Positions 42,055-50,847 of a stretch of 64,000 nucleotides of DNA are shown piece by piece. Each line of letters begins with the position of its first letter. Within the stretch, counting starts at the first letter, position 1. The DNA lies in the NCBI GenBank assembly GCA_910578405.1, contig CAJTQO010000014.1:12795-76794 (forward strand), given 5' to 3'. Source of the stretch: an uncultured Lachnospiraceae bacterium. Lineage in GTDB: Bacteria > Bacillota > Clostridia > Lachnospirales > Lachnospiraceae. The notes under the pieces were generated by a model. The model worked only from the letters and a program-made list of their open reading frames with translations. It was not told where the DNA came from and searched no databases. Both the position numbers and the translations under genes were made by a program.

Positions 42055-42956
42055 GCGCGGTGGAGATTGACATACATGCGGACGATTACGCTTTGTCCGC
42101 CGGAGCTTCGGAAAATATTTTAAAATGCATCCGGGCAGGAAAGCTGGACAGCGTCAGTGTGCTGACGAATATGTCCTGTTATGGGGAATATGCATCCCGT
42201 TACCTGAAAGAAAGGAAGGAGTGGAAGAAAGAGCCGCTCCTTTCAGTGCATTTGAATTTTATGGAGGGGAAGGCTTTGGCGGGGGCTTTGGCCGCGCCGG
42301 ATCTGGTGGACGGCAAGGGGTATTTTTCGCTAAGCTGGGGGAAGCTGTTGCTGTGGAGTTTTTGCCCATGGAAATACGGAAGGGTGAAAGCGCAGCTAAA
42401 GAAAGAAATAAAGGCGCAAACGGAGAATTTTATCCGCTGTTTCGGACGGGAGAAGCCGCTTCGTTTTGATGGGCATCAGCATACGCAGATGATACCGGTG
42501 GTGTACTGCGCGTTATTGGAGGTTATAAGGGAAGAGAGGTATCCGCTGTCTTATATCCGGGTAACGAAAGAACCGATTCTGCCTTTTTGCAAGGAAGTTA
42601 GCCTTTGGAAGACATACCGTCCGGTGAACTGGGTGAAGAATCTGTTGTTAAATTTCCTGGCGCCTGCCATGGAATGGAAAGTCAGGAAGGCGTCCGGGCA
42701 AAAGCCTATGTTTTTATGGGGGGTGCTGTTTAGCGGGAATATGGATTGCAAGCGCGTCCAGGCGCTGCTGCCTGCCATAAAGGAGCAGAGTAGGAAAAGG
42801 GGCAGGGTGTTGGAAATTTTGTTCCATCCGGGCTTTACGGCAAAAGACGGGATGGCGGGGGAGGAGTTTTGTAGCGAGGATGCGAAGGCATTTTATTGTT
42901 CTGAGGGGAGGAAACGGGAATACCGGACAGTGATGGAAGGGAATTTTATGAAATAA
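42051..42956 (+). CDS. ChbG/YdjC-family carbohydrate deacetylase
   Basis: The 301-residue protein has the metal and catalytic motifs of the ChbG/HpnK family: IDIHADDYALSAGASENI (Asp-Asp), LLSVHLNFMEGKAL (HLN) and RFDGHQHTQMIPVVYCALL (GHQHxH-like). It should remove an acetyl group from an N-acetylated sugar, here perhaps one held on a polyprenyl carrier, because the gene is coupled by a GTGA overlap to the DPM1-like GT2. The substrate is inferred from context only. Confidence 0.85.
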   Translation: MSAVEIDIHADDYALSAGASENILKCIRAGKLDSVSVLTNMSCYGEYASRYLKERKEWKKEPLLSVHLNFMEGKALAGALAAPDLVDGKGYFSLSWGKLLLWSFCPWKYGRVKAQLKKEIKAQTENFIRCFGREKPLRFDGHQHTQMIPVVYCALLEVIREERYPLSYIRVTKEPILPFCKEVSLWKTYRPVNWVKNLLLNFLAPAMEWKVRKASGQKPMFLWGVLFSGNMDCKRVQALLPAIKEQSRKRGRVLEILFHPGFTAKDGMAGEEFCSEDAKAFYCSEGRKREYRTVMEGNFMK

Positions 42957-42992
42957 GTTTTCAAACATGCTTTAGCAGGAGGAGGCAGGCAT

Positions 42993-45900
42993 ATGTTCCA
43001 TACAGATAAGAAGTTGGACAGAAGGATAAAGGAAGTGCAGAATTACAGATACCGGGATATCATTCCAATGGAGGAATTTGCGGTATGCGAGGATGGGCAG
43101 GGGGCAGTCAATCCCGAAGTTCCGGTAAGCCATGAAAACTGGGACGTTATGAAAGTGGGGGATTTCTGGTCAGGGCGTGACCGTTATTTGTGGATGTACC
43201 GGGAAGTGTCCATTCCAAAAGAGTGGAAGGGACGGCGGGTGGTCGGCCTTTTTGATTTCGGCAAAACAGGGGCTGGGAACAATTCCGGGTTTGAAGCTAT
43301 GTGCTATATCAATGAAAAACCTTATCAGGGTGTGGACAGCAATCATATGGAAGTGTTTTTCCCGGAGGAGCTGTGCGGCGCTTCGTTGCGTCTGACGTTC
43401 CGTCTTTGGTCAGGGCTGGAGGGCGGCGGCGTGCCTACGCAGCAGGAGCATAGGATAAAGAGGGCGGATTTGGCATGGCTGGATGAAAAGAACGATGATC
43501 TCTTTTATTTGGGCTCTCTTGTTTTGGATACGGTGGAGCAGCTTGCAGAAGGAGATCCGGTAAAGTATGAGCTGCGGGCTGCGCTGGACAGCGCCTGCCG
43601 CTGCATTGACTGGTCTTATCCGGGCAGTGAAGCCTTTTATGAGACAGTGTGCCGGGCCGATGAGGCATTAAACGAAAAAATAGACGCTATGGAAAAGCAG
43701 TCTTTGGTGAATGTGCATTGCGTAGGGCATACCCATATTGATATGGCATGGCTTTGGCGGCTGAAGCATACCCATGAGAAAGCGTCCCGGTCTTTTTCCA
43801 CGGCGCTGCGTATGATGGAAATGTTCCCGGAATATATTTTCCTGCAGACACAGCCGCAGCTTTATGAATATATCAAAGAGGATTTCCCGGAGGTTTATGA
43901 GGAGATTAAGAAGCGGGTCAAGGAGGGCCGTTGGGAAGCGGACGGCGGTATGTGGGTGGAAGCGGACTGTAACCTGACAAGCGGTGAGTCACTGACCAGG
44001 CAGATTTTGTTGGGAAGCCGTTTTCTGAAAGAGGAGTTTGGGAAAGAGGTGGAATATCTCTGGCTGCCGGATGTGTTTGGGTATTCCTGGGCGCTGCCTC
44101 AGATTTTGAAAAAGTCAGGCATTGATATGTTTATGACGACGAAAATAAGCTGGAACCAATGTAACCGTATGCCTCATGACACGTTTTACTGGAAAGGGAT
44201 GGACGGAAGCCAGGTGCTGACCCATTTCATCACCACGCCAGAGCCATGGAACGGCCCGGATTCCTGGTTTTACACATACAATGGCCTGCTGACGGCAAAG
44301 ACGGTAAAAGGGGTATGGGAAGCCTACAGCGAAAAGGAAGTGAACAGGGATATGCTGATTTCTTTTGGCTACGGGGACGGCGGCGGAGGCGTGAACAGAG
44401 ACTTGCTGGAGGCAAGGCGCAGACTGGATAAGATTCCGGGGCTGCCTTATGTAAAGACTTCCACGGCGGGGGAATACTTCCGGAAGCTGAAAAAGACGGT
44501 AAAGGAAACGGAGCAATATGTACATACGTGGGATGGGGAATTGTATCTGGAATACCATAGAGGCACGTATACAAGCCAAGGATACAACAAAAGAATGAAC
44601 CGTAAAATGGAACTGCTTTACCGCAAGGCGGAATGGATGACGGTTATGGGAGCGGTGAGGGCAGGCCGGCTGGAAGAAGCGCAGCAGGAAAAGCTGACTA
44701 AGGGATGGAAAATGATTTTGACCAATCAATTCCATGATATTATACCGGGTTCTTCCATCCATGAGGTGTATGAAGACTCTTGGCGGGATTATGAGGCAGT
44801 CCGCCGCATTGGAGAAGAGGTAGTGGCGGATTATAGGGAAAGTGCGCTGACAGACCGGGAAGGCTGCTTTACCGTATATAATGCGTCAGGATGGACAATG
44901 GATGCGGTAGCGGCCATCCGGGGGAACGGCGTAGGGCATTATGCGGATGAAGAGGGGAATCCCCTTCTTTCCCAGCGGGCCAAAGAGATGCATTACGTGC
45001 AGATAAAGGACGTGCCTCCCATGGGTTGTAAGACTGTCCGGTTTGTGGCAGGGAATGAGAGGCCGGAGAACAGCGCTTTTCTGGTGAATGGAAAAAATCT
45101 TGAAACTCCTTTTTACTCGGTCTGCCTGAATGAGAGCGGGCAATTGATTAGGCTGTTTGACAAGCTGGAGGAAAGGGAAGTGTTGGCAAAAGGGGAGAGG
45201 GGGAATGTGCTGCAAGTATTTGAAGATAAGCCGTTGGACAACGATGCGTGGGACATTGATATTTTCTATCAGGAGAAGATGAGGGAGATTACGCAACTGA
45301 CAGCGTTTGCAGTGACGGAGTGCGGCGCATTGCGTCTGACTGTTCATATGGAATGGAAATACAGCAATACAACGGTTTCCCAAGATATGACGTTTTACAG
45401 TCAGGACAGGCGGATTGACTTTAAAACAGAGGTGGATTTCCAGGAGCGTCAGCAGCTTTTGAAGGCGGCTTTTACCGTGGGCGTTAGGAGTACGTATGCG
45501 ACATATGATATCCAGTACGGTAATGTGCGTCGTCCCAACCATTGGAACACAAGCTGGGATCAGGCCAGGTTTGAGTCGGTGGGGCATCGGTTTGCGGATT
45601 TGTCTGAGCGCAATTACGGGGTCGCCCTTTTGAACGATTGCAAATACGGGTATGACATTAAGGACAATGTGATGCGCATTTCTCTGCTGCGTTCCGGAAA
45701 GCAGCCGGATCATCTGCAGGATTTGGGCAGGCATTTGTTTACCTATGCCCTGCTGCCGCACAAGGGGGACTTTGTGGAGGGCGGCGTGGAAGAGTCTGCG
45801 TATGCGTTGAACAATCCTATGGATGTGTATGCAGGGGCGCCAAAAGAGCCATGCGGCAGTTTCTTTACCCTTGACAATGGGCAGGTTGAGGTGGATGCGG

Positions 45901-46124
45901 TGAAAAAATCCGAAGACGGACATTATCTTGTGGTGCGTTTCCATGATTTTGCGGGGGCAAGGCAGAAGGTGGAACTTAAGCCGTCCTTTGCCTATAAGGC
46001 ATGGGCGGAAAGCGATTTGATGGAGCGGCCAGTGTGCGCCTTTACTAAGCAGAGAGTGGTGATGGAGCTGCAGCCTTATGAAATTAAGACGGCTCTCTTT
46101 GAGCTGGAAGGGGAGGGCGAGTAG
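42993..46124 (+). CDS. Glycoside hydrolase family 38 alpha-mannosidase
   Basis: The 1043-residue protein is a full-length GH38 enzyme with an N-terminal beta domain. The zinc-binding VGHTHIDMAWLWRLKHTHEK lies at about residue 245 (His-x-Asp), and WLPDVFGYSWALPQIL holds the nucleophile Asp at about 358. MFMTTKISWNQCNRMP and the three-helix bundle (TNQFHDIIPGSSIHEVYED) come next, and the C-terminal beta domains follow. It is a retaining, zinc-dependent alpha-mannosidase without a signal peptide, so it acts in the cytoplasm. AGGAGGAGGC precedes it. It is convergent with an AraC-type regulator that may control it (inference). Confidence 0.95.
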   Translation: MFHTDKKLDRRIKEVQNYRYRDIIPMEEFAVCEDGQGAVNPEVPVSHENWDVMKVGDFWSGRDRYLWMYREVSIPKEWKGRRVVGLFDFGKTGAGNNSGFEAMCYINEKPYQGVDSNHMEVFFPEELCGASLRLTFRLWSGLEGGGVPTQQEHRIKRADLAWLDEKNDDLFYLGSLVLDTVEQLAEGDPVKYELRAALDSACRCIDWSYPGSEAFYETVCRADEALNEKIDAMEKQSLVNVHCVGHTHIDMAWLWRLKHTHEKASRSFSTALRMMEMFPEYIFLQTQPQLYEYIKEDFPEVYEEIKKRVKEGRWEADGGMWVEADCNLTSGESLTRQILLGSRFLKEEFGKEVEYLWLPDVFGYSWALPQILKKSGIDMFMTTKISWNQCNRMPHDTFYWKGMDGSQVLTHFITTPEPWNGPDSWFYTYNGLLTAKTVKGVWEAYSEKEVNRDMLISFGYGDGGGGVNRDLLEARRRLDKIPGLPYVKTSTAGEYFRKLKKTVKETEQYVHTWDGELYLEYHRGTYTSQGYNKRMNRKMELLYRKAEWMTVMGAVRAGRLEEAQQEKLTKGWKMILTNQFHDIIPGSSIHEVYEDSWRDYEAVRRIGEEVVADYRESALTDREGCFTVYNASGWTMDAVAAIRGNGVGHYADEEGNPLLSQRAKEMHYVQIKDVPPMGCKTVRFVAGNERPENSAFLVNGKNLETPFYSVCLNESGQLIRLFDKLEEREVLAKGERGNVLQVFEDKPLDNDAWDIDIFYQEKMREITQLTAFAVTECGALRLTVHMEWKYSNTTVSQDMTFYSQDRRIDFKTEVDFQERQQLLKAAFTVGVRSTYATYDIQYGNVRRPNHWNTSWDQARFESVGHRFADLSERNYGVALLNDCKYGYDIKDNVMRISLLRSGKQPDHLQDLGRHLFTYALLPHKGDFVEGGVEESAYALNNPMDVYAGAPKEPCGSFFTLDNGQVEVDAVKKSEDGHYLVVRFHDFAGARQKVELKPSFAYKAWAESDLMERPVCAFTKQRVVMELQPYEIKTALFELEGEGE

Positions 46125-46136
46125 CCGGCCAGGCGT

Positions 46137-46874
46137 TTACGGGCGGAAAAAATGGTTCCGGTAAGCCTTGGGGGTATATCCGGTTCGTTGTTTAAAGGCT
46201 CTGGTGAAATGGCTTTGGGAGCTGAATGCCAGAGTCGCCCCGATTTCCGCGTAGCTGTAAGTGGAATATTTCAGCATGTTTTTCGCCGCTTCTATCCGTT
46301 TGGACAGGATGTAGTCCGAGATGGGAATGCCCATTTCTTTTTGAAAGAGGGTGGACAGGTAACTGGCGTTGTGTCCGGTAAAACCAGCCAGATGGGCCAG
46401 CCGGATAGGCTCATGGAGGTGTTCGTAGATATAGTCCAGGCAGAGGACGATAGGTTTGGAGTAAATATTTTTTTTATCCAATTCGGCTATTTCCCGGGCA
46501 TAGAAGGCGAACATTTCCGCGTGCAGCGTTTTGACGGCGTCCACGCTTTCCAACCGGTCCATTTTTAAAATGTACAAGTCGCTGATGTTGTAGGCGCGTT
46601 CCGCCTCCATTCCGCTTGCGATGGCGGTACGGCTGGCCAGGGTGATGGCGGCGACGAAAAGATACTTATAGTTACGTAGGGGATCGTCTGAGATATGGCC
46701 AGGCAGATTGGAAGAGAAAATCTGCACGGCTTCTTTCACGGCGGCGGGATCCCCGGCGCGGAGCAGCTCATACTGATGCATATCTTCTGCATCCGTATGA
46801 TGCCTGGTTCCGCTTTCCCTGCTGAGGAACTCCATATAACGGAGTTTCTTTTCATTTACGGTTTTTTCTGCCAT
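46137..46874 (-). CDS. AraC-family transcriptional regulator
   Basis: The 245-residue protein has an N-terminal region without recognised domain (residues 1-140) and a C-terminal AraC DNA-binding domain (about 150-245). This domain has PIRLAHLAGFTGHNASYLST and AEIGATLAFSSQSHFTRAFK, which are the two helix-turn-helix units, and then GYTPKAYRN. The start at 46874 has AGGAGG on the minus strand. It is convergent with GH38 and divergent from a small gene, with its own promoter at 46897-46925. I infer control of mannoside genes. Confidence 0.9.
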   Translation of the reverse strand: MAEKTVNEKKLRYMEFLSRESGTRHHTDAEDMHQYELLRAGDPAAVKEAVQIFSSNLPGHISDDPLRNYKYLFVAAITLASRTAIASGMEAERAYNISDLYILKMDRLESVDAVKTLHAEMFAFYAREIAELDKKNIYSKPIVLCLDYIYEHLHEPIRLAHLAGFTGHNASYLSTLFQKEMGIPISDYILSKRIEAAKNMLKYSTYSYAEIGATLAFSSQSHFTRAFKQRTGYTPKAYRNHFFRP

Positions 46875-46896
46875 GGCATTTCCTCCTTATATAACA

Positions 46897-46925
46897 ATTA
46901 TGCTATAAAACCAATGAAAATGCAA
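46897..46925 (-). promoter_or_regulatory. Sigma-70-type promoter for the AraC-family regulator
   Basis: On the minus strand TTGCAT (46925-46920), a 17-bp spacer and CATAAT (46902-46897), about 20 bp before the ribosome site. Confidence 0.65.
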
Positions 46926-46943
46926 TACGGTATCTTCTTTTGC

Positions 46944-46952
46944 TGGTAGAAT
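46944..46952 (+). promoter_or_regulatory. Possible extended -10 promoter for the small gene at 46994
   Basis: TGGTAGAAT, with TAGAAT at 46947-46952 and no clear -35. It is back to back with the regulator promoter, about 20 bp away, so both could be controlled together. Confidence 0.4.
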
Positions 46953-46993
46953 ATATCCATAATAAGAAACGAAAAAAGCAGGAGGATGGAAAA

Positions 46994-47203
46994 ATGACAG
47001 GACATGGAAATTTATTTATGGGAAAAGCAGAATCTATTTACACAGCAAGGAAGAAAAACCGTTTGGAATGCGAAAAGAGGAATGCCGGTTTTGCAGCTTG
47101 CCGCAGTGTCGGTTCTTTCGAGGAGCATATGAGGAGGAATGCGGCGACAAAGGCATGTTATGTGTATATTAACGGCATTTCCATGCCAGTGCTTAGCGCC
47201 TAA
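46994..47203 (+). CDS. Small uncharacterised protein
   Basis: The 69-residue product starts MTGHGNLFMGKAESIYTARK, is basic, and has a central CEKRNAGFAACRS and an end CYVYINGISMPVLSA. I do not recognise a family. The support is an AGGAGG ribosome site 8 bp before the ATG, a possible promoter, and a complete frame. It is divergent from the AraC-type gene and may be its target. The 270 bp that follow (47204-47477) hold no other clear gene, only the methyltransferase promoter. Confidence 0.5.
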   Translation: MTGHGNLFMGKAESIYTARKKNRLECEKRNAGFAACRSVGSFEEHMRRNAATKACYVYINGISMPVLSA

Positions 47204-47414
47204 GGATGGGCGCCAAAGAGAGGGAAATATTGTGGAAAGTAAGGGGATACCGGAAATGGGCTGGAGCGTTTTTTAGCGTGACAGCCTTTTTCTCAATATC
47301 ATTATCATAGGAAAGGGCGATGAAATGTCGCAGGAGGTTTTGGCGGAAAAAATGTTTCAAGATAGCCCCTTGTTTAGCCGAAGCGATAAAGATATAGAAG
47401 AAATGAGCTTGATA

Positions 47415-47423
47415 TGCTATAAT
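47415..47423 (+). promoter_or_regulatory. Extended -10 promoter of the methyltransferase gene
   Basis: TGCTATAAT with a perfect TATAAT at 47418-47423. It lies inside the upstream extension of the methyltransferase frame, so it supports a translation start downstream of about 47430. Confidence 0.55.
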
Positions 47424-47477
47424 TACATAGTTGTTTTATGGACGCAAAAGAATTTTGCAAAGAAGCGGGATGGTTTT

Positions 47478-49418
47478 ATGCAGCAAATGAATATGTTCTC
47501 TATGATAGATATGATAGGCCAAGATAAAACTTTTAGCGCTATATGCGATAGCTTAGGATGCGAAAACAATTCCCCTGCATGGCCAGATAAGTTTGGGGCG
47601 GCAATTAAGAAATGGTTAGAAGATAATAATGTCCCTGAAATCAAAACTTTAAGTTTATTTTCCGGAGCAGGTGGTTTGGATATCGGTTTTTCAGATGTTG
47701 GTTTTGATATCGTTAGTTCTGTGGAAATTGAACGGAAATTCTGTGATACACTTGAATTAAATACCGGGAAAGGAAAGCGATTTAACAACTCAAAAGTTCA
47801 TTGCATTGACATTAGGGCGTTATCAGGAGAAGACATTGGCGATATTGATTTCATTATTGGCGGCCCTCCCTGCCAAACATTTAGCGCTGCCGGCAGAAGA
47901 GCAAATGGAGTGCCTGGAACCACGGATGCAAGAGGCATGTTATTTAAAGAGTATGTTCGATTGCTGAAGGAACTGTCTCCTAAAGGCTTTTTATTTGAAA
48001 ATGTGTATGGGATTGTAGGAGCCCAGAATGGAGAAGCCTGGAGAGAAATTTTGGAAGTCTTTTCTAAGGCGGGATACAAATTAGTCTACCGCATTGTTGA
48101 TGCGGCGGATTATGGGGCGCCACAGCATCGGGAGCGCCTTCTTATCGTAGGGCTGAAAGAAGGGGTTTTTAAATTCCCACGTCCGACGCATGGACCGGAT
48201 TCCCTGGATAAAGAGCCATTTTATAATGCTGAAACGGCAATTGAAGGCGTTGTGTCCAAGGAGTCTGAGGAATCCAATAAACTTGGAGGAAGATATGCCG
48301 GGTTGTTGAGCGATATTCCACCTGGGTTAAATTATAGTTTCTATACAGAAGAGATGGGACATCCCAATCCGGTGTTTGCATGGAGATCGAAATTTTCGGA
48401 TTTTCTTTACAAGGCCGACCCCAATGCGCCGGTACGAACAATTAAGGCTTCCGGAGGCGCTTATACGGGCCCCCTGCATTGGGAAAACCGTTTCTTTAAC
48501 TATGAAGAATATAAACGGCTTCAAACTTTTCCGGATGATTATGAGATAAGCGGCAGTAAACAGATTGCAGTTAAACAAATAGGAAATTCCGTTCCCCCAC
48601 AATTGGCTAGGATGATGGCAATAGCGATAAGAGCTGAAGTTTTTGATACAAAATTCCCATTTGAATTGTCCTTTTTACAAGAGGGAGAGGAACTTACCTT
48701 CAGGAAAAGAAAACGCGCGCTTACCAGCGTATATAGGAAAAAAGCTGAGATGGCGATAAAGGCTCTTAAGCAGGAGTCTGGCGCATTGCCGGATTCGAGA
48801 AAATATGGATGCACAATAGACAGCAGTTTTCATTTTAAAGAAGCAAGCAGAACGGATGCGCAATTTATGGTGAATGTTAATTGGGCAGAGGAGCTGGAAA
48901 TAGAAGTTACCGCTATCAATGAAGTGCGGGACACGCCTTCTGCTTCTATAACTATTGTTCCTCGTGGCAATCAATGGCCTTTGAAGGTAAAAAGCGTGAT
49001 TTTAACGGTTAAGGCGGATATTCTTCCTGGATTAACGGTTGCCTGGAAAGCATTTGAGCAGGAATTAATTGTTAATGGGATGAAAGCTGACTTAGTTCAG
49101 CTCAATGGGTATTATCAATACCGTTCAAAGCTGTTAGTGACGGCTGTTGTTTCTGATAATGTTAAGTACGCAGAAGTTTTGCGTTGGGTTATGCGCAATA
49201 GGGAGATTCCGGAAATAAAGAAAACACATACGCTTGCGCAAGAGTGGAATGTCCTTGATTCCGACGTAATGGATGCGGCGGAATATTTGCGGATATTGGG
49301 ATATGAAATAAGGAATCACTCAACGAATCCGCAGATTGATGCAGACCATTGGCTTATCCCATATGTATTTCCGACCTTGACTCCGCAAAGCGTTCAGTTA
49401 AGAAAAAAACTCAGGTAA
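47478..49418 (+). CDS. DNA (cytosine-5-)methyltransferase, type II restriction-modification
   Basis: The 646-residue protein has the C5 methylase motifs in order: I TLSLFSGAGGLDIGF (about residue 56-70), IV GGPPCQTFSAAGRR (catalytic Cys near 131), VI FENVYG, VIII QHRERLLIVG and X KQIGNSVPPQLARMM. After motif X there are about 250 further residues of unknown type (390-646), much more than in a usual M5 enzyme. The start at 47478 is chosen because of the promoter at 47415-47423; the frame is open to 47325. The region is more A+T rich than the glycan genes, suggesting transfer. The gene at 49432 is probably its endonuclease. Confidence 0.92.
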   Translation: MQQMNMFSMIDMIGQDKTFSAICDSLGCENNSPAWPDKFGAAIKKWLEDNNVPEIKTLSLFSGAGGLDIGFSDVGFDIVSSVEIERKFCDTLELNTGKGKRFNNSKVHCIDIRALSGEDIGDIDFIIGGPPCQTFSAAGRRANGVPGTTDARGMLFKEYVRLLKELSPKGFLFENVYGIVGAQNGEAWREILEVFSKAGYKLVYRIVDAADYGAPQHRERLLIVGLKEGVFKFPRPTHGPDSLDKEPFYNAETAIEGVVSKESEESNKLGGRYAGLLSDIPPGLNYSFYTEEMGHPNPVFAWRSKFSDFLYKADPNAPVRTIKASGGAYTGPLHWENRFFNYEEYKRLQTFPDDYEISGSKQIAVKQIGNSVPPQLARMMAIAIRAEVFDTKFPFELSFLQEGEELTFRKRKRALTSVYRKKAEMAIKALKQESGALPDSRKYGCTIDSSFHFKEASRTDAQFMVNVNWAEELEIEVTAINEVRDTPSASITIVPRGNQWPLKVKSVILTVKADILPGLTVAWKAFEQELIVNGMKADLVQLNGYYQYRSKLLVTAVVSDNVKYAEVLRWVMRNREIPEIKKTHTLAQEWNVLDSDVMDAAEYLRILGYEIRNHSTNPQIDADHWLIPYVFPTLTPQSVQLRKKLR

Positions 49419-49431
49419 AAGGAGATATCCT

Positions 49432-50715
49432 ATGGTAAATAATAGGAATGAAAAACATTTGGATGTGTATGAAGATAGATATGAACTGCACCAGGACGAT
49501 GGGACTACAGTGTATTATCAGGGATTTCAGAATGAGGCGGCGCAGCAAAGATATGCGCAAATCAATCATGAGTTAGAAAATGGCTACCTGGATAAAGCGA
49601 TTGCCTCAATTCCTACAACAGATTTTTTGGCATTATCTGAAGAAAACAGAGAATTGCTTAGAAATATGGTTGATGGGATTACAAGTGAAGTTGGACGGGC
49701 GCTGGTTGGCCTGGCTTGTTTGCAGTTGACGATAAAATCCATTGCCCCTAAACAGAGCATTCGCCTTCATAAGGGAAGTGTGACGCGTGGCAAGTTTTCA
49801 TGGGTTGATGGTATCTCTATGCGCTCTTTGGATAGGAATTACAATACACCATTTCTTAGGAAATATGGTTTGCTTAATGTCAACCGGGACGGTGTATTTA
49901 TAACGCGATCGTTAGCGGAAAATTATCCCTATTCGGTTCTGTACAAAGCTGAAATGCGTGGGCCGTTTAATCAATGGATTGCAATCGTGGATGCGATAGA
50001 AAATAATACGCTTCCTGCAAAACTGGGACTTTGTTATTTGATTGCATTATTACGGAACAGATCGGATATTTTTAAGCGTCATGCAGAAGAAGCATGTTTA
50101 TTGGCAAAAAAATTTAATGGAAAGCCATTCGGCCAAATTAAGGATTTGATTTTTTCTTTTTTTAATGCGACGGACTATTCTGCCAGAGCCTTTGAGGTAA
50201 CAATGCATAGCTTTTATCAGGCTATGGATGAATTGCATTTTCTCGCAGATGCAGACGTAGCGCCAATGTCTCAAATGCGTTCTGCCAACAAGAAGCATGG
50301 TAATGTAGGGGATATTGAACTTACTGAAAACGGCGTCATTACCGAATCGTGGGACGCCAAGTATGGAAAACCATATCTTAGGGATGAGTTGGAAGAACTT
50401 CGTGATAAGTTGCTAACGCATCCCGATGTAAAAGTAGCGGGTTTTGTTTGTGATGGAAAAATTGATTTAAGAAAAGATATCATCAGCCGTGCAAAAGAGT
50501 TGGAATTAGAGACAGGAGCAGAAATACATTTGTTTTCTTTTGAAGAATGGATTGCTTATGAAAGCGAAAATCTGAATAAAGAACAGAAAGATAGCCTTGC
50601 CTATAGATGGCTTGTGGCAATCGTGGAATCATTTGCGCAAAAACGCCTTAAGGCAGCGCCAATTGACGAACCATGCGATGCGTGGATTCATGATTTAATT
50701 GAAATCATGAAATAG
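49432..50715 (+). CDS. Putative type II restriction endonuclease with PD-(D/E)XK core
   Basis: The 427-residue protein has no family I can name. Near residues 291-310 there is GDIELTENGVITESWDAKYG, which fits a PD-(D/E)XK core: an Asp, then about a dozen residues to D-A-K. A second useful point is its place, 13 bp after the C5 methyltransferase, on the same strand and with the same A+T-rich codon use. I infer that it cleaves the site protected by the methyltransferase. AAAGGAGATA precedes ATG 49432. The target sequence cannot be predicted here. Confidence 0.68.
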   Translation: MVNNRNEKHLDVYEDRYELHQDDGTTVYYQGFQNEAAQQRYAQINHELENGYLDKAIASIPTTDFLALSEENRELLRNMVDGITSEVGRALVGLACLQLTIKSIAPKQSIRLHKGSVTRGKFSWVDGISMRSLDRNYNTPFLRKYGLLNVNRDGVFITRSLAENYPYSVLYKAEMRGPFNQWIAIVDAIENNTLPAKLGLCYLIALLRNRSDIFKRHAEEACLLAKKFNGKPFGQIKDLIFSFFNATDYSARAFEVTMHSFYQAMDELHFLADADVAPMSQMRSANKKHGNVGDIELTENGVITESWDAKYGKPYLRDELEELRDKLLTHPDVKVAGFVCDGKIDLRKDIISRAKELELETGAEIHLFSFEEWIAYESENLNKEQKDSLAYRWLVAIVESFAQKRLKAAPIDEPCDAWIHDLIEIMK

Positions 50716-50745
50716 GCCGTTTCGTGGGAGGAATTCCCATAGACG

Positions 50746-50775
50746 TTGCATTTATACAGCCAAATGTGTTAGAAT
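50746..50775 (+). promoter_or_regulatory. Sigma-70 promoter, extended -10, of the second glycan-assembly region
   Basis: TTGCAT (50746-50751), an 18-bp spacer and TAGAAT (50770-50775) preceded by TGT. A small palindrome, TGGGAGGAATTCCCA, lies just upstream at about 50725-50739. Confidence 0.6.
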
Positions 50776-50847
50776 ATAAAAATGTAGAAGGGAATCAGGC
50801 CCTCTGTGCAGGGAAGGAAAGGCGGATAAAGGTAAGGATAAGGCCAT

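Noticed and set aside
44886..45944. Antisense frame of 352 codons opposite GH38
   Set aside because: No recognisable domain or promoter, and it covers a highly conserved part of the alpha-mannosidase.
47325..47477. Longer N-terminus of the methyltransferase (51 extra residues)
   Set aside because: An extended -10 promoter (47415-47423) lies inside it, and the extra residues show no family similarity. The ATG at 47478 is therefore preferred, though the ribosome site is weak.
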